Positions 27,728 through 36,889 are shown, numbered from the stretch's first letter. The stretch: DNA of 64,000 bases from Collinsella sp. (GCA_019419585.1 DXZQ01000008.1:25859-89858), one strand, 5' to 3'. The notes: generated by a model not told the origin, from the sequence alone. Numbers and translations are program-made.

Positions 27728-29219
27728 CGCGCGCAGACGTGGTGTAAGAGCGTCCCGAGGTCCGTCGCTGCAAGTCCCGATGTTACTCCTTCTTGAGACC
27801 GCGCCTCTCGACTATCTCGTCCACTATCTCCCTGGCGCGCCGCCCGAGCGCGCGGCGCCTCCCCTCTGTCGGGGCCGGCCTGTCCGCGGGCTCGGCGAAG
27901 CCCTCGGCGGCCGAGGCCTCGGAGAACACGCGCTGCTGGGACCACTGTCCCTCGGTCTCCATGAGGCTCGCGCACGTCAGGCGCAGCATCGACCCCCTCG
28001 AGGGGAAGGACTGCACGACCCTGTAGCGGCGCTTGATCTCGCGGTTGGCGCGCTCCTGGACGTTGTTGGTGCGGAGCTTGGCCCAGTGCGCCCTGGGGAA
28101 GGCCGTGAACGCCAGCGCGGAGTCCTCGGCCTGCTCGAAGACCTCGCCGGCCCTGGCGGACACCGACGCCACCCAGGGCGCCGCCTCGGCCCACACGCAG
28201 CGCGCGAGGTCGGGGTCGTCCTGGTAGACCGCGGCGTGCACGAGGTCCCTGACGGCCGCCTTGGAGTCCTCGGGCCTGCCCGAGCAGGCGCTCTGGAGGT
28301 TGCGCTGCAGGTGCGTCACGCAGCGCTGCCAGGCGCAGCCCTGGAACAGGCGCGAGACGGCGGCCACGAGCCCGGCGTGGCTGTCGGAGACCACGAGGCG
28401 AACGCCGGCCAGCCCGCGCTCGCGCAGCCCGCCGAGGAATGCCGCCCAGGAGTCCTCGCTCTCGGTGTCGACCACGTCGCAGCCCAGGAAGTGCTTGCGC
28501 CCGTCGGCGCCCAGCCCGATCGCGGTCACGACGCCCTGCGAGACGACCGACGAGCCGACCCTGCAGCTCATGTAGGTGGCGTCGAGCCACAGGTAGCAGC
28601 ACGGCGTGCCCGACAGGTCGCGGCGGCGGAACTCCGCCACCTCGGCGTCGAGGTCGGAGCAGAGGCTCGAGACCTCCGAGCTCGACAGCGAGGATATGCC
28701 CAGCTTGGACGCCACGCGCTCGACCTTGCGGGTGGACACGCCGCATACGTACATCTCCTGCACGATGGCGGCCACCGAGGTGTCGACGCGCGACCATCGC
28801 GCGAGCATGCCCTCGGGGTAGTAGGTGCCGTGCCTGAGCTTGGGTATCTCGAGCTCCACGTCGCCCACGGCGGTCTTGAGCGACCTGGGGCGGTAGCCGT
28901 TGCGGCTGTTCTCCCTGCCGTCGCTGCGCTCGTTGCGGCTCGCGCCGCACATCTGCTGGGCCTCGGAGTCCATCAGCGCGTTCATCACGCTGCCCAGCAC
29001 CCTGCACGCGAACTCGCGCGCTGCACTCCTGCCAAAGCCTCGCCGCCTCGAGGGCCTCGTCGCGGCCGAGGCGCAGTACACTCTCTTCTTGGGGCATCGC
29101 CTTTCCTTCCATTCGTCACCTTCATTACTCCAACGACGAATTCTAGGCGGTGTCCCCTCCCTTTCAAGAAAGGGCGGAGGCGGGGCATTCCCCGCCTCTT
29201 ACACCACATCTCTGCGCGC
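27728..29219 (-). mobile_element. IS256-family insertion sequence
   Basis: GTGGTGTAAGAG at 27738-27749 is repeated in inverse at 29196-29207. Just outside, GCGCGCAGA (27728-27736) is repeated in inverse at 29211-29219, with a small length difference between the two blocks, giving a terminal inverted repeat of about 22-24 bp. It encloses one transposase frame that carries a frameshift. No clear target-site duplication is seen at either side, so exact ends are uncertain. The element is GC-rich compared with the A+T-richer primase-helicase block next to it. Confidence 0.75.
27783..29097 (-). pseudogene. IS256-family transposase, frameshifted near the N-terminus
   Basis: The main frame (27783 to about 29020) encodes a mutator-type DDE transposase: N-G-Y-R-P-R, P-K-L-R, L-D-A-T-Y (first Asp), V-V-S-D-S-H-A-G-L (second Asp), and N-N-V-Q-E-R-A-N-R-E-I-K-R-R with the third acidic residue. 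It has no good start. A well-placed ATG (29097, behind GGAAAGG) begins another frame, M-P-Q-E-E-S-V-L-R-L-G-R-D-E, that reads naturally up to E-C-S-A-R. It joins the main frame (R-E-F-A-C-R) if one CG dinucleotide is restored in the run at 29015-29021. A 2-bp slippage deletion, or programmed frameshifting, explains this. Confidence 0.65.
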
Positions 29220-29265
29220 TACCATCGATCGCCGCCAATTTCTCGATTGGCTGGTTGGGCGGCAA

Positions 29266-29336
29266 TGAAGTTGCGGCGTAATGGGAAGCGTTTCGCGGCC
29301 TTTTGGCTAAAACGGCACCTTTTCCGCCGCGACTCC
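29266..29336. repeat. Degenerate AGTTGCGG-type palindrome
   Basis: AAGTTGCGGCGTAATGGGAA near 29268 is loosely complementary to TTTTCCGCCGCGACT near 29320-29334. It looks like a decayed relative of the copies at 24220 and 32724. The rest of 29220-29460 shows a GC-rich hairpin (around 29342-29380) and no gene. Confidence 0.35.
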
Positions 29337-29463
29337 TAAAAAGACGCCGGCGCGCCTTGAGTTGCGGCGCGTCGGCGTGATGGCTTTGTTGTGGCTGGGT
29401 GTACTTCGGTTGTTCGACGGCTTTGGCATGTCCGATCTTGCCAGGCAAGCCTTTGTTACCGTT

Positions 29464-29517
29464 TAACGTTTGCCCAGATAAAACCTGCCAAAATAAACCT
29501 GTCCCTAATTGGCAGGT
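29464..29517. repeat. Copy of the AACCTGCCA repeat at the end of degV
   Basis: 29465-29506 is identical, except perhaps at the first base, to 36839-36880. With the bases that follow it forms a hairpin closed by AACCTGCCA and TGGCAGGTT. The last codons and stop (TAG, 29505-29507) of the minus-strand degV gene lie inside it. Confidence 0.7.
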
Positions 29518-30365
29518 TGGTAGCGGGGGCAGTAGCTGATGGCGATGGCGTCGACGCCTACATGGGTGGCGATGGTGCAGCCGATGGGGCCGGTGCCGGC
29601 GTCTACGTAATCCTGGCCCGCGAGTGCCTCGTTGACAAGTTCCTGCTCCTCGGCGGCGCCGGTCGTGAGCACACGCACGCTTGAGCCCGGGTGCTCGTCC
29701 AAAAACGCGAGGCAATCTGCCATGGTGTTGGCGACGATGCGCTTGGCGCCGCGGCCCTTTTTGATGGCCTTGATCTCGCCCGATTTCCACTCCGGCGAAA
29801 CGGCCAGGCGAATGTTGAGCATCTGCGTGAGCTGGCCGGCAAGCTTGGGCGCGCGGCCGTTCTTAACGAGGTTCTCGAGCGTGCGGGGAATCAGCAGCAG
29901 GTGGGCGTCGGGCAGGGCCGCGCGGATCTGCGCCTCGGTCTCGTCCAGGCTGCGGCCGTCCTCGCGCATAGCCAGCGCGTACTCCACCAGCAGGCCCTCG
30001 GCGCCCGAGCCGGTGCGCGAATCGATGCAGCGCACGTCGAGCTCGTGGGTCTCGGCGACCAGGCATGCGTTGGAATAGCAGGCGGACCACTCGCTGCACA
30101 GCGAGATAAAGATCGCGCTGTCGTGGCCATCGGCGCGTACGCGGTCAAACAGCGCCTTGAACTCGCCGGCGCTCGGCTGCGAGGTGTGCGGCAGCTGCTC
30201 GGAGCCAGCCATGCGGGCGACGTATTCCTCGGCGGTAATCTGCACCTGGTCGAGCAGGTCCTCGCCCTCGATAATCACATGCAGCGGAATCACGTAAATG
30301 CCGAGCTCTTGGGCACGGGCGGGGGAGATGTCCGACGTGGAGTCGGTTATGATGGCAAAAGACAT
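29505..30365 (-). CDS. DegV family fatty-acid-binding protein (second copy)
   Basis: 286 residues. ATG 30365 has AAGGTG upstream; an extra 19 residues before it are Arg-rich and unlikely. Features are I-I-T-D-S-T-S-D-I at the N-terminus, H-T-S-Q-P-S-A-G-E near residue 60, V-K-N-G-R-A-P-K-L near 165 and G-P-I-G-C-T-I at the C-terminus. Like FakB proteins it should hold a fatty acid for phosphorylation. It is only a distant paralogue of the copy at 9.4 kb. Its last residues (P-A-N-stop) are encoded by an intergenic repeat, so the C-terminus may have been remodelled by repeat insertion. Confidence 0.88.
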   Translation of the reverse strand: MSFAIITDSTSDISPARAQELGIYVIPLHVIIEGEDLLDQVQITAEEYVARMAGSEQLPHTSQPSAGEFKALFDRVRADGHDSAIFISLCSEWSACYSNACLVAETHELDVRCIDSRTGSGAEGLLVEYALAMREDGRSLDETEAQIRAALPDAHLLLIPRTLENLVKNGRAPKLAGQLTQMLNIRLAVSPEWKSGEIKAIKKGRGAKRIVANTMADCLAFLDEHPGSSVRVLTTGAAEEQELVNEALAGQDYVDAGTGPIGCTIATHVGVDAIAISYCPRYQPAN

Positions 30366-30521
30366 AATTGCACCTTTCGTTGGGGCGCGGCAGCGCCGCC
30401 TTCTGAAAGCAAAGTGCGACAAGTATAGTGGAGTTGCTCTACATTGCTAGGTTCAATTGTTGAATAGTCAACAGTTTGAAGCGGTGGTGTGGAAATCATC
30501 AACTGGGGAAGAAGGGTGCCG

Positions 30522-31184
30522 ATGGCGGCATTGCAACTTTGCGAGCGGCCGGTTGTGCTGTTCGATTTTGACGGCACGGTGGCCGATACGGGTCGGGCAG
30601 TGATGACCTCGACGCGCAAGACGCTGGCTGCGCGCGGGTTTTCGGAGACGCAGATGGGTGATCTGCGCCGCATGATCGGGCCGCCCCTGTGGAAGAGCTT
30701 TCACGACTTTTACGGCTTTTCCCGCGAGGAGTCGCTTGTGGTGGCCGACGAGTACCGCGCCTTTTTTGATGAGCTGGGACCGGAGGAGTACCCCGTGTTC
30801 GATGGGATTCCCGAGCTGCTGGATGAGTTGGCCGCCCGGGGCAAGCGTATGGCCGTGGCGACGTCACGCATGGAGGCCAAATGCATCGACATGGTGCATG
30901 AGCTTGGTCTTTCTCAGTTCGAAGCCGTGGTTGGCATGAATCCGCCGCAGGGGCGCGAGACCAAGGCCGATTCGGTTCGCGATGCCCTGGCGGCGCTCGG
31001 CGCGACGGCGGACGATGCCGTGATGATCGGCGATCGCTTTAACGACGTCGAGGGCGCGCACGCGATGGGCGTGCCGTGCATCGGCATCTATTCGGGCGCG
31101 GCGGCGCCGGGTGAGCATGAGGCGGCGGGTGCCGATGCAGTGGTGCACTCGGTGGCCGAGCTTGCTAAACTTTTCTCTATCTAG
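30522..31184 (+). CDS. HAD hydrolase, phosphoglycolate-phosphatase-like
   Basis: 220 residues. ATG 30522 follows GAAGAAGG; GTG 30489 is also in frame but has no site. HAD motifs are complete: D-F-D-G-T-V-A-D (nucleophile Asp, near residue 15), A-T-S-R near 108, a Lys in E-T-K-A-D near 140 and G-D-R-F-N-D near 166. The cap is helical as in the Gph/PpaX group, so small sugar phosphates or pyrophosphate are plausible substrates. The substrate is not decided by sequence. It is divergent from degV, and the peptidase follows 55 bases on. Confidence 0.85.
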   Translation: MAALQLCERPVVLFDFDGTVADTGRAVMTSTRKTLAARGFSETQMGDLRRMIGPPLWKSFHDFYGFSREESLVVADEYRAFFDELGPEEYPVFDGIPELLDELAARGKRMAVATSRMEAKCIDMVHELGLSQFEAVVGMNPPQGRETKADSVRDALAALGATADDAVMIGDRFNDVEGAHAMGVPCIGIYSGAAAPGEHEAAGADAVVHSVAELAKLFSI

Positions 31185-31238
31185 GAACTAAATGTGAGGG
31201 GCGGGTACGCTTGCCGCTCATTGGTAAGGAGGCAGTCT

Positions 31239-32675
31239 ATGAATCAGGTGGAGCAGAGCGTCGCTGAGTATGTCGACGAGGTCTGGGAAGATGTCGTCGC
31301 CGATATCGAGCAGCTGGTGAGCTATCCGTCCGTGGCAGTTTCTGCCGATGCAGAGCCCGGCGCGCCGTTTGGCCGCCCGGTCCGTGACGCGCTCGACTGT
31401 GTGCTCGGCATCGCGCAGAAGCTTGGCTATCAGACGAGCGACGACGAGGGCTATGTGGGCATTGCCGATATCCCTGGCCGCGGCGACAAGCAGCTCGCGA
31501 CCATCTGCCACGTGGACGTGGTGCCCGCCGGCCCGGGCTGGAACACCGACCCGTTTGCGCTGGAGCGTCGCGAGGGCTGGCTGCTCGGCCGCGGCGTTAT
31601 CGACGACAAGGGTCCGGCGGTGCTGTCACTCTACGCCGGCGCCTATCTGCTCAAGCACGGCATTACCCCGCGCTATACTTTCCGCGCGCTGCTGGGCTGC
31701 GATGAGGAAGTGGGCATGTCCGACGTTCACCATTATCTGGAGAACCACGCAGACCCCGACTTTTTGTTTACGCCCGATGCCGAGTTTCCGGTCTGCAATG
31801 CCGAGAAGGGCCAGTTTGGGGCGACGTTCGTGAGTCCCAAGATCGACGGCGGGCGCATCGTGTCGTGGAGCGGCTCCGAGGCGAGCAATGCCATTCCGTC
31901 GCAGTCCATCTGCGAGCTCGCGATTGCCGCCGATGAGCTGCCGGCGCCCGTTGAGAACGCCGACCGCCTGGAGATCACGGCGCTTGATAACGGGCATGCG
32001 CAGATTTTCGCCCACGGCATTGGCGGTCATGCCTCGATGCCAGAGGGAACGATCAACGCCGTCGGGCTGATCGTGGCGTATCTGCGCGAGGCCGAGGACG
32101 CGTTTGGTGCACGCGACGAGCGCCTGCTGACGCCTGCCGAGCACGAGTTCGTCAAGTTCCTGGCCTTTGTGCATGCGGACGCCTATGGTCGCGGCCTGGG
32201 TATCGATGCGACGAGTCCGGCGTTTGGCCCGCTTACCTGCAACGCTGGCGTCATCCGCGTGGCGGATGGCCATATTGAGCAGGTCATCGACGTGCGCTTC
32301 CCCGACAGCACGAGTGCCGATACCATCCGCGAGCAGCTCGATCCGCTCGTGGGCCGTTTTGGCGTGACGTGCCGTGTGGGTCGTGCGAAGGTGCCGTTCT
32401 CGGTCTCTGCCGACGATCCGGCCGTGAAGGCGCTTATTGATACCTATAACGAGTTTACGGGCAAGCATGCTGAGCCCTTTGCCATGGGCGGCGGCACGTA
32501 CGCGCGCAACTTTGCCCGCGCCGTCTCGTTTGGCCCCGAGGAGACCGGTCTGGAGCTGCCCGAGTGGGGCGGCCAGATGCACGGTCCCAACGAGTGCGCC
32601 AACGAGGAACAGCTCAAGCAGGCGCTCAAGATTTATATCGTGGCGATCTTACGTTTGAACGAGCTTGAGCTTTAA
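31239..32675 (+). CDS. PepV/Sapep-type M20 dipeptidase
   Basis: 478 residues. ATG 31239 follows TAAGGAGG at ideal spacing. Metal ligands of the M20 family are present: C-H-V-D-V-V-P near residue 90, G-V-I-D-D-K-G near 122, D-E-E-V-G near 158, T-P-D-A-E-F-P near 180 and a C-terminal M-H-G-P-N-E. The size and the lid-like insert match the PepV/Sapep di-zinc or di-manganese dipeptidases, which cut Xaa-Xaa dipeptides in the cytoplasm. A palindrome followed by a T-rich run 50-125 bases after the stop probably terminates it. Confidence 0.9.
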   Translation: MNQVEQSVAEYVDEVWEDVVADIEQLVSYPSVAVSADAEPGAPFGRPVRDALDCVLGIAQKLGYQTSDDEGYVGIADIPGRGDKQLATICHVDVVPAGPGWNTDPFALERREGWLLGRGVIDDKGPAVLSLYAGAYLLKHGITPRYTFRALLGCDEEVGMSDVHHYLENHADPDFLFTPDAEFPVCNAEKGQFGATFVSPKIDGGRIVSWSGSEASNAIPSQSICELAIAADELPAPVENADRLEITALDNGHAQIFAHGIGGHASMPEGTINAVGLIVAYLREAEDAFGARDERLLTPAEHEFVKFLAFVHADAYGRGLGIDATSPAFGPLTCNAGVIRVADGHIEQVIDVRFPDSTSADTIREQLDPLVGRFGVTCRVGRAKVPFSVSADDPAVKALIDTYNEFTGKHAEPFAMGGGTYARNFARAVSFGPEETGLELPEWGGQMHGPNECANEEQLKQALKIYIVAILRLNELEL

Positions 32676-32723
32676 GGCTGCGGCGTTTTAACAACTTAGC
32701 ACCCCTTTCGTCCGGGCTTTTTA

Positions 32724-32800
32724 AGTTGCGGTGGAATAGTTCCTAGAATGGGCCATTTGATGGCCAAGCAGGAACTATTTCACCGCAACTTTGTTTTTAT
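32724..32800 (+). terminator. AGTTGCGG palindrome, copy B, acting as terminator
   Basis: AGTTGCGGTGGAATAGTTCCT (32724-32744) pairs with 32770-32790 with a single mismatch. An inner GGCCA/TGGCC hairpin lies at 32751-32765, and TTTGTTTTTA follows on the plus strand. It is both a member of the repeat family seen at 24220 and a credible terminator for the dipeptidase gene. Confidence 0.6.
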
Positions 32801-32994
32801 TGGTGTAAAAGGCGGGTCATGCTTGGTGGCGGGTTTGTTATTCGTTTGTAAAGCCGAGCCGCGCTTGCGGTAAGGGTCTATCAGATGCCCGTAATAAAGC
32901 GCAGCTGACGCGGGCGCTGCCCGATCGAGACCGTATCTTTCCAAACAGCAAAGCGGGCAGGGTGCCCGCGAGTCGCTTGTATGAAAGGAAGATC

Positions 32995-33933
32995 ATGCTC
33001 GATCAGGCTTATTCTCGTCGTCAGTTCCTCGGCCTCGCTGGTGGTCTTGCCAGCATCGTCGGTCTCGGTCTCGTTGGTTGCGGCGGCTCCAACGCCGCCA
33101 ACACCGCTGCTGAGGGCAGCGCCGCTGCTGCCGAGTCCGTCTCGGGCGAGGTGACCTACGACGGCGCTTCCTCGTTCCAGGCTCTCGTCGAGGCTGCTGC
33201 CGAGAAGTTCATGGATGCCAACCCGGACGTCTCCGTCTCCGGTTCGGGTAACGGTTCGGGCAAGGGCCTGACCGCTGTCGCCGCCGGCACCGTCACCATC
33301 GGTAATTCCGATGTCTTCGCCGAGACCAAGCTCGAGGCCGATCAGGTCAAGAACCTCGTCGATCACGAGGTCGCCGTCGTGGGCATGGGCCCCGTCGTCT
33401 CCAAGAACGTGACAGTCGACGACCTGACCCTCGAGCAGCTCAAGGGCATCTTCTCCGGCCAGATCACCAACTGGAAGGAGGTCGGCGGCGACGACGCCAA
33501 GATCGTCGTTCTCAACCGCAAGGCCGGCTCCGGCACCCGCGCCACCTTCGAGGCCGCCGTCTTTGGCGACGAGGCCGTCGACTTTAAGGGCGACGCCGAG
33601 CTCGACAAGTCCGGCGATGTCCAGACTCAGATGGGCAGCACCGACAACGCCATCTCCTACCTTGACTTCTCGCACTTCGATGACTCCAAGTTCAACGCCA
33701 TCATGGTCGAGGGCGTCGAGCCCAAGAGCACAAACGTCACCGACGACTCCTTCAAGATCTGGGCGACCGAGCACATGTACTGTGCTAAGGACGCCGACGA
33801 GGCCACCAAGGCCTTCCTGGAGTTCATGCTTTCCGACGACGTCCAGGGCAAGCTCGTCGAGGAGCAGGGCTTTATTCCCGTTTCTGCCATGAAGGTCGTC
33901 AAGGACGCCAGTGGCAAGGTCTCCGCTAAATAA
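32995..33933 (+). CDS. pstS: Phosphate-binding lipoprotein PstS
   Basis: 312 residues. ATG 32995 follows AAAGGA. A twin-arginine-type signal (S-R-R-Q-F-L-G-L) is combined with a lipobox (L-V-G-C-G-G), so it is probably an exported lipoprotein. The periplasmic-binding fold has the PstS phosphate loops D-G-A-S-S-F, S-G-S-G-N-G-S-G-K-G and R-K-A-G-S-G-T-R. It captures phosphate for the PstCAB transporter encoded just downstream. A GCGGGCA...TGCCCGC hairpin lies between 32953 and 32970 in the leader; no Pho box is recognised. Confidence 0.95.
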   Translation: MLDQAYSRRQFLGLAGGLASIVGLGLVGCGGSNAANTAAEGSAAAAESVSGEVTYDGASSFQALVEAAAEKFMDANPDVSVSGSGNGSGKGLTAVAAGTVTIGNSDVFAETKLEADQVKNLVDHEVAVVGMGPVVSKNVTVDDLTLEQLKGIFSGQITNWKEVGGDDAKIVVLNRKAGSGTRATFEAAVFGDEAVDFKGDAELDKSGDVQTQMGSTDNAISYLDFSHFDDSKFNAIMVEGVEPKSTNVTDDSFKIWATEHMYCAKDADEATKAFLEFMLSDDVQGKLVEEQGFIPVSAMKVVKDASGKVSAK

Positions 33934-33958
33934 GTAATCGCCCCCGGAAAGGTTTGCA

Positions 33959-34867
33959 ATGGCAAAACAGCTGCCAAAGCGCGAGCTTGAGAACGTGGGC
34001 CTGGGCGTCACGGGTGCGTGCGTAGCGCTCGTGACGCTTGTCGTTGCCGCGCTCATCTTTATGGTCGCCCAAAAGGGCCTCTCGGCTTTTTTCAAGGACG
34101 GCGTCTCGATCGTCGAGTTTTTTATCGGTACCAAGTGGGACCTGGCCAACACGGCCGAAAACGGCCTGCCCTACACTGGCGCCCTGCCCCTGATCGTCAC
34201 CTCGTTTGCGGTCATGGTGCTCTCCACGCTCATCGCACTGCCCATCGCCATCGGCTCTGCCATCTTTGCGGTCGAGATTCAGCCTAAGTTTGGCTCCAAG
34301 GTTTTTCAGCCGCTCATTGAGCTTTTGACCGGTATTCCCTCGGTCGTCTTTGGCCTGATCGGTTTTCACGTGGTCGTCGGCCTTATGAAGAGCGTTTTCC
34401 ACGTGAGCACGGGTCTGGGTATCTTGCCCGGCGCTATCGTGCTGGCAGTCATGATTCTGCCGACGATGACCACGCTTTCGGTCGATGGCCTGCGCGCCGT
34501 GCCCGATAGCTACCGCCAGGGTTCGCTCGCGCTGGGCTACACCCGCTGGCAGACCATCTGGCACGTGGTGCTCAAGTCCGCCATGCCCTCGCTCATGACC
34601 GCAGTCATCCTTGGCATGACCCGCGCCTTTGGCGAGACGCTCGCCGTGCGCATGGTCATTGGCGGCATCGAGGCCATGCCGACGTCGCTGCTGTCGCCGG
34701 CGTCTACCATCACCACCACGCTCACCACGTCCATGGCGGTCTATGCCGAGGGCTCGGCGCAGGACGACGTCCTGTGGGCGCTCGGTCTGCTGCTGATGGG
34801 CATGAGCCTCATCTTTATCCTGATCATCCATCTCATTGGCCGCAAGGGGGCGAAGGCTCGTGGCTAG
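33959..34867 (+). CDS. pstC: Phosphate ABC transporter permease PstC
   Basis: 302 residues with six membrane segments. The permease EAA-type loop (Y-R-Q-G-S-L-A-L-G-Y-T-R-W) is near residue 185, and an L-P-I-A-I-G-S-A-I-F segment follows helix 2, as usual in PstC. It starts 25 bases after pstS and its end overlaps the likely pstA start by eight bases, so the genes are translationally coupled. Confidence 0.94.
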   Translation: MAKQLPKRELENVGLGVTGACVALVTLVVAALIFMVAQKGLSAFFKDGVSIVEFFIGTKWDLANTAENGLPYTGALPLIVTSFAVMVLSTLIALPIAIGSAIFAVEIQPKFGSKVFQPLIELLTGIPSVVFGLIGFHVVVGLMKSVFHVSTGLGILPGAIVLAVMILPTMTTLSVDGLRAVPDSYRQGSLALGYTRWQTIWHVVLKSAMPSLMTAVILGMTRAFGETLAVRMVIGGIEAMPTSLLSPASTITTTLTTSMAVYAEGSAQDDVLWALGLLLMGMSLIFILIIHLIGRKGAKARG

Positions 34868-35786
34868 CACGCGCATCCACATCGACGAGGCGAGACTCGG
34901 GCTTGTCCAAAAGCAGGACCGCATCGCCACGGGCGTGCTGACGGCGATTGTCGCCATCGTCATGCTTATCGTCGTCTCCATGGTGGCCTACATCCTGTTC
35001 GAGGGTATCTCGACGCTGTTCCAGCCGGGCTTTCTCACGCAGCCCGCACGCGCCAACGGAACGCAGGGCGGCGTGCTCTACCAGCTGTTCGACTCGTTCT
35101 ATCTGCTGCTGATCACCCTGATCATCTCGGTGCCCATCAGCCTGGGCGGCGCGGTCTTTTTGGTTGAGTACGCGCCCGATGGGCCTATTCGCGACATCGC
35201 CTCGACCGCCATCGAGACGCTGTCCTCGCTGCCCTCCATTGTCGTAGGCATGTTCGGCTTTCTGGTGTTCTCGGTGCAGCTGGGCTGGAAGTACTCCATC
35301 ATCTCCGGCGCCGTCGCGCTCACCATGTTCAACATCCCCATCCTGGTGCGCGTGATTCAGCAGGCGCTCGAGGACGTGCCGCAGGCCCAGCGCGATGCAT
35401 GCCTGGCCATGGGCCTCACTCGCTGGGAGGCCACACTGCACATCCTGATTCCCGAGGCCATGCCCGCCATCGTGACCGGCATCGTGCTTTCGGCCGGCCG
35501 CGTGTTTGGCGAGGCCGCGGCGCTGCTCTTTACCTCGGGCATGAGCTCGCCGGTTCGCCTGAACTTCTTGAGCTTTAACCTGTCGAGCCCCACCTGCGCC
35601 TGGAACGTGTTCCGTCCCGGCGAGTCGCTGGCCGTGCACATCTACAAGATCTATGGCGAGGGCAGCCCCGAGGCCCAGCAGATCGTCTGGGGCACTGCGG
35701 CACTGCTGATGATTTGCGTGCTGCTGTTTAACGTAGTCGCCCGTATCGTGGGCAAGCAACTGGCAAGGAGGATGACGGCCGAATGA
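34860..35786 (+). CDS. pstA: Phosphate ABC transporter permease PstA
   Basis: 308 residues. GTG 34860 is chosen, with AGGGGG nine bases upstream, rather than the upstream in-frame codon inside pstC. Six membrane segments, a PstA-type loop (Q-R-D-A-C-L-A-M-G-L-T-R-W-E-A) and a long extracytoplasmic loop around residues 45-75 fit the family. It pairs with PstC to form the channel. The final four bases overlap the pstB start (ATGA). Confidence 0.94.
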   Translation: MASTRIHIDEARLGLVQKQDRIATGVLTAIVAIVMLIVVSMVAYILFEGISTLFQPGFLTQPARANGTQGGVLYQLFDSFYLLLITLIISVPISLGGAVFLVEYAPDGPIRDIASTAIETLSSLPSIVVGMFGFLVFSVQLGWKYSIISGAVALTMFNIPILVRVIQQALEDVPQAQRDACLAMGLTRWEATLHILIPEAMPAIVTGIVLSAGRVFGEAAALLFTSGMSSPVRLNFLSFNLSSPTCAWNVFRPGESLAVHIYKIYGEGSPEAQQIVWGTAALLMICVLLFNVVARIVGKQLARRMTAE

Positions 35787-36655
35787 GCGAGACGAATGCG
35801 ACGCCCGCAACCGAGGCGGCATCGTCCGACACCCAGGACTTTTTGTCGAGCGTGGGGGAGAGCGAGAAACGTGTTCGCGTGAGCGGCAAGGCCGTGAGCG
35901 ACGAGGTCGTGCTCTCCACCAAGGACGTCAACGTGTACTATGGCGACCACCATGCGCTGCACAATACGTCGCTCGACTTCCACAAGGGTGAGATCACGGC
36001 GCTCATCGGGCCTTCGGGCTGCGGCAAGTCGACCTTCTTGCGCAGCCTCAACCTGATGAATCGCGAGATTCGCGGCTGCCGCGTGGAGGGCGAGATCAGC
36101 TACCGCGGACGCAACGTGAACACCAAGACCGAGAATACCTACGAGCTGCGCCGGTCCATTGGCATGGTGTTTCAGCAGCCCAACCCCTTCCGCAAGTCCA
36201 TTCGAGACAACATCACGTTTGCGCCCAAGCGCCACGGCATCACCGACCGCGACGAGCTCGATCGCATGGTCGAGGAAAGCCTGCGCGGTGCGGCCCTGTG
36301 GGACGAGGTCAAGGACAAGCTCGACAAGAGCGCCTACGCGCTTTCGGGCGGTCAGCAGCAGCGTTTGTGCATCGCGCGCACGCTGGCACTCAACCCCGAC
36401 GTAATCCTGTTTGACGAGCCCTGCTCGGCGCTCGACCCCATCTCGACGCTGGCGATCGAGGACCTCATGTCGTCGATCGTGGCCGACCGCGCCATCGTCA
36501 TCGTGACGCACAACATGGAGCAGGCGTCGCGCGTGTCCAACCGCACGGCGTTTTTCTACATGGGCGATATGGTCGAGTACGACGAGACCGACGAGATTTT
36601 CCAACGGCCCAAGGATAAGCGGCTGAATGATTACCTCACCGGCATGTTCTCCTAG
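35783..36655 (+). CDS. pstB: Phosphate ABC transporter ATP-binding protein PstB
   Basis: 290 residues. The ATPase has G-P-S-G-C-G-K-S-T (Walker A, ~75), the signature L-S-G-G-Q-Q-Q-R (~190), I-L-F-D-E-P-C-S-A-L-D-P (Walker B, ~210) and the switch T-H-N (~245). The C-terminal D-K-R-L-N-D-Y-L-T-G-M-F is typical of PstB. The first ~40 residues are an extra acidic tail not needed for the fold. No phoU follows, although phoU commonly closes pst operons. Confidence 0.95.
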   Translation: MSETNATPATEAASSDTQDFLSSVGESEKRVRVSGKAVSDEVVLSTKDVNVYYGDHHALHNTSLDFHKGEITALIGPSGCGKSTFLRSLNLMNREIRGCRVEGEISYRGRNVNTKTENTYELRRSIGMVFQQPNPFRKSIRDNITFAPKRHGITDRDELDRMVEESLRGAALWDEVKDKLDKSAYALSGGQQQRLCIARTLALNPDVILFDEPCSALDPISTLAIEDLMSSIVADRAIVIVTHNMEQASRVSNRTAFFYMGDMVEYDETDEIFQRPKDKRLNDYLTGMFS

Positions 36656-36710
36656 TCCGGGACATGCTTGAGGCCCGCGGCGGCCACGGTTGCCGCGGGA
36701 CTGATTGGAG

Positions 36711-36748
36711 AGGCGGGTCATCTCTTTTACGAGATGGCCCGCCTTTTT
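36711..36748 (+). terminator. Rho-independent terminator of the pst operon
   Basis: AGGCGGGTCATCTC (36711-36724) pairs, with one mismatch, with GAGATGGCCCGCCT (36731-36744), and a T-run follows. Confidence 0.85.
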
Positions 36749-36768
36749 GCGTTGTTCACGTCCTTCGA

Positions 36769-36889
36769 CCTGCCAAAAAGGGACAGGTTTATTTTGGCAG
36801 GTTAACGTTTTACCATGGAGCGTGCTCGGAGCGCCCTGACGTTTGCCCAGATAAAACCTGCCAAAATAAACCTGTCCCTTTTTGGTAGG
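36769..36889. repeat. 121-nt inverted repeat of AACCTGCCA type
   Basis: 36769-36803 and 36855-36889 are 35-nt inverted repeats with one mismatch. Each arm is itself a small hairpin closed by cCTGCCA and TGGCAGG and contains GGGACAGG. A single related unit is at 29464-29517. It lies between the pst terminator and the ABC-F gene. Confidence 0.8.

Noticed and set aside
27625..29112. A 495-codon minus-strand frame across the IS256 element as the full transposase.
   Set aside because: Only its first ~28 codons look genuine. The DDE transposase motifs are in another frame, which led to the frameshift interpretation.
27728..29219. Target-site duplication of the IS256 element.
   Set aside because: No 8- or 9-bp direct repeat was found at either candidate boundary.
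32880..32994. A Pho box before pstS.
   Set aside because: No repeated PhoP-type half-sites were seen.
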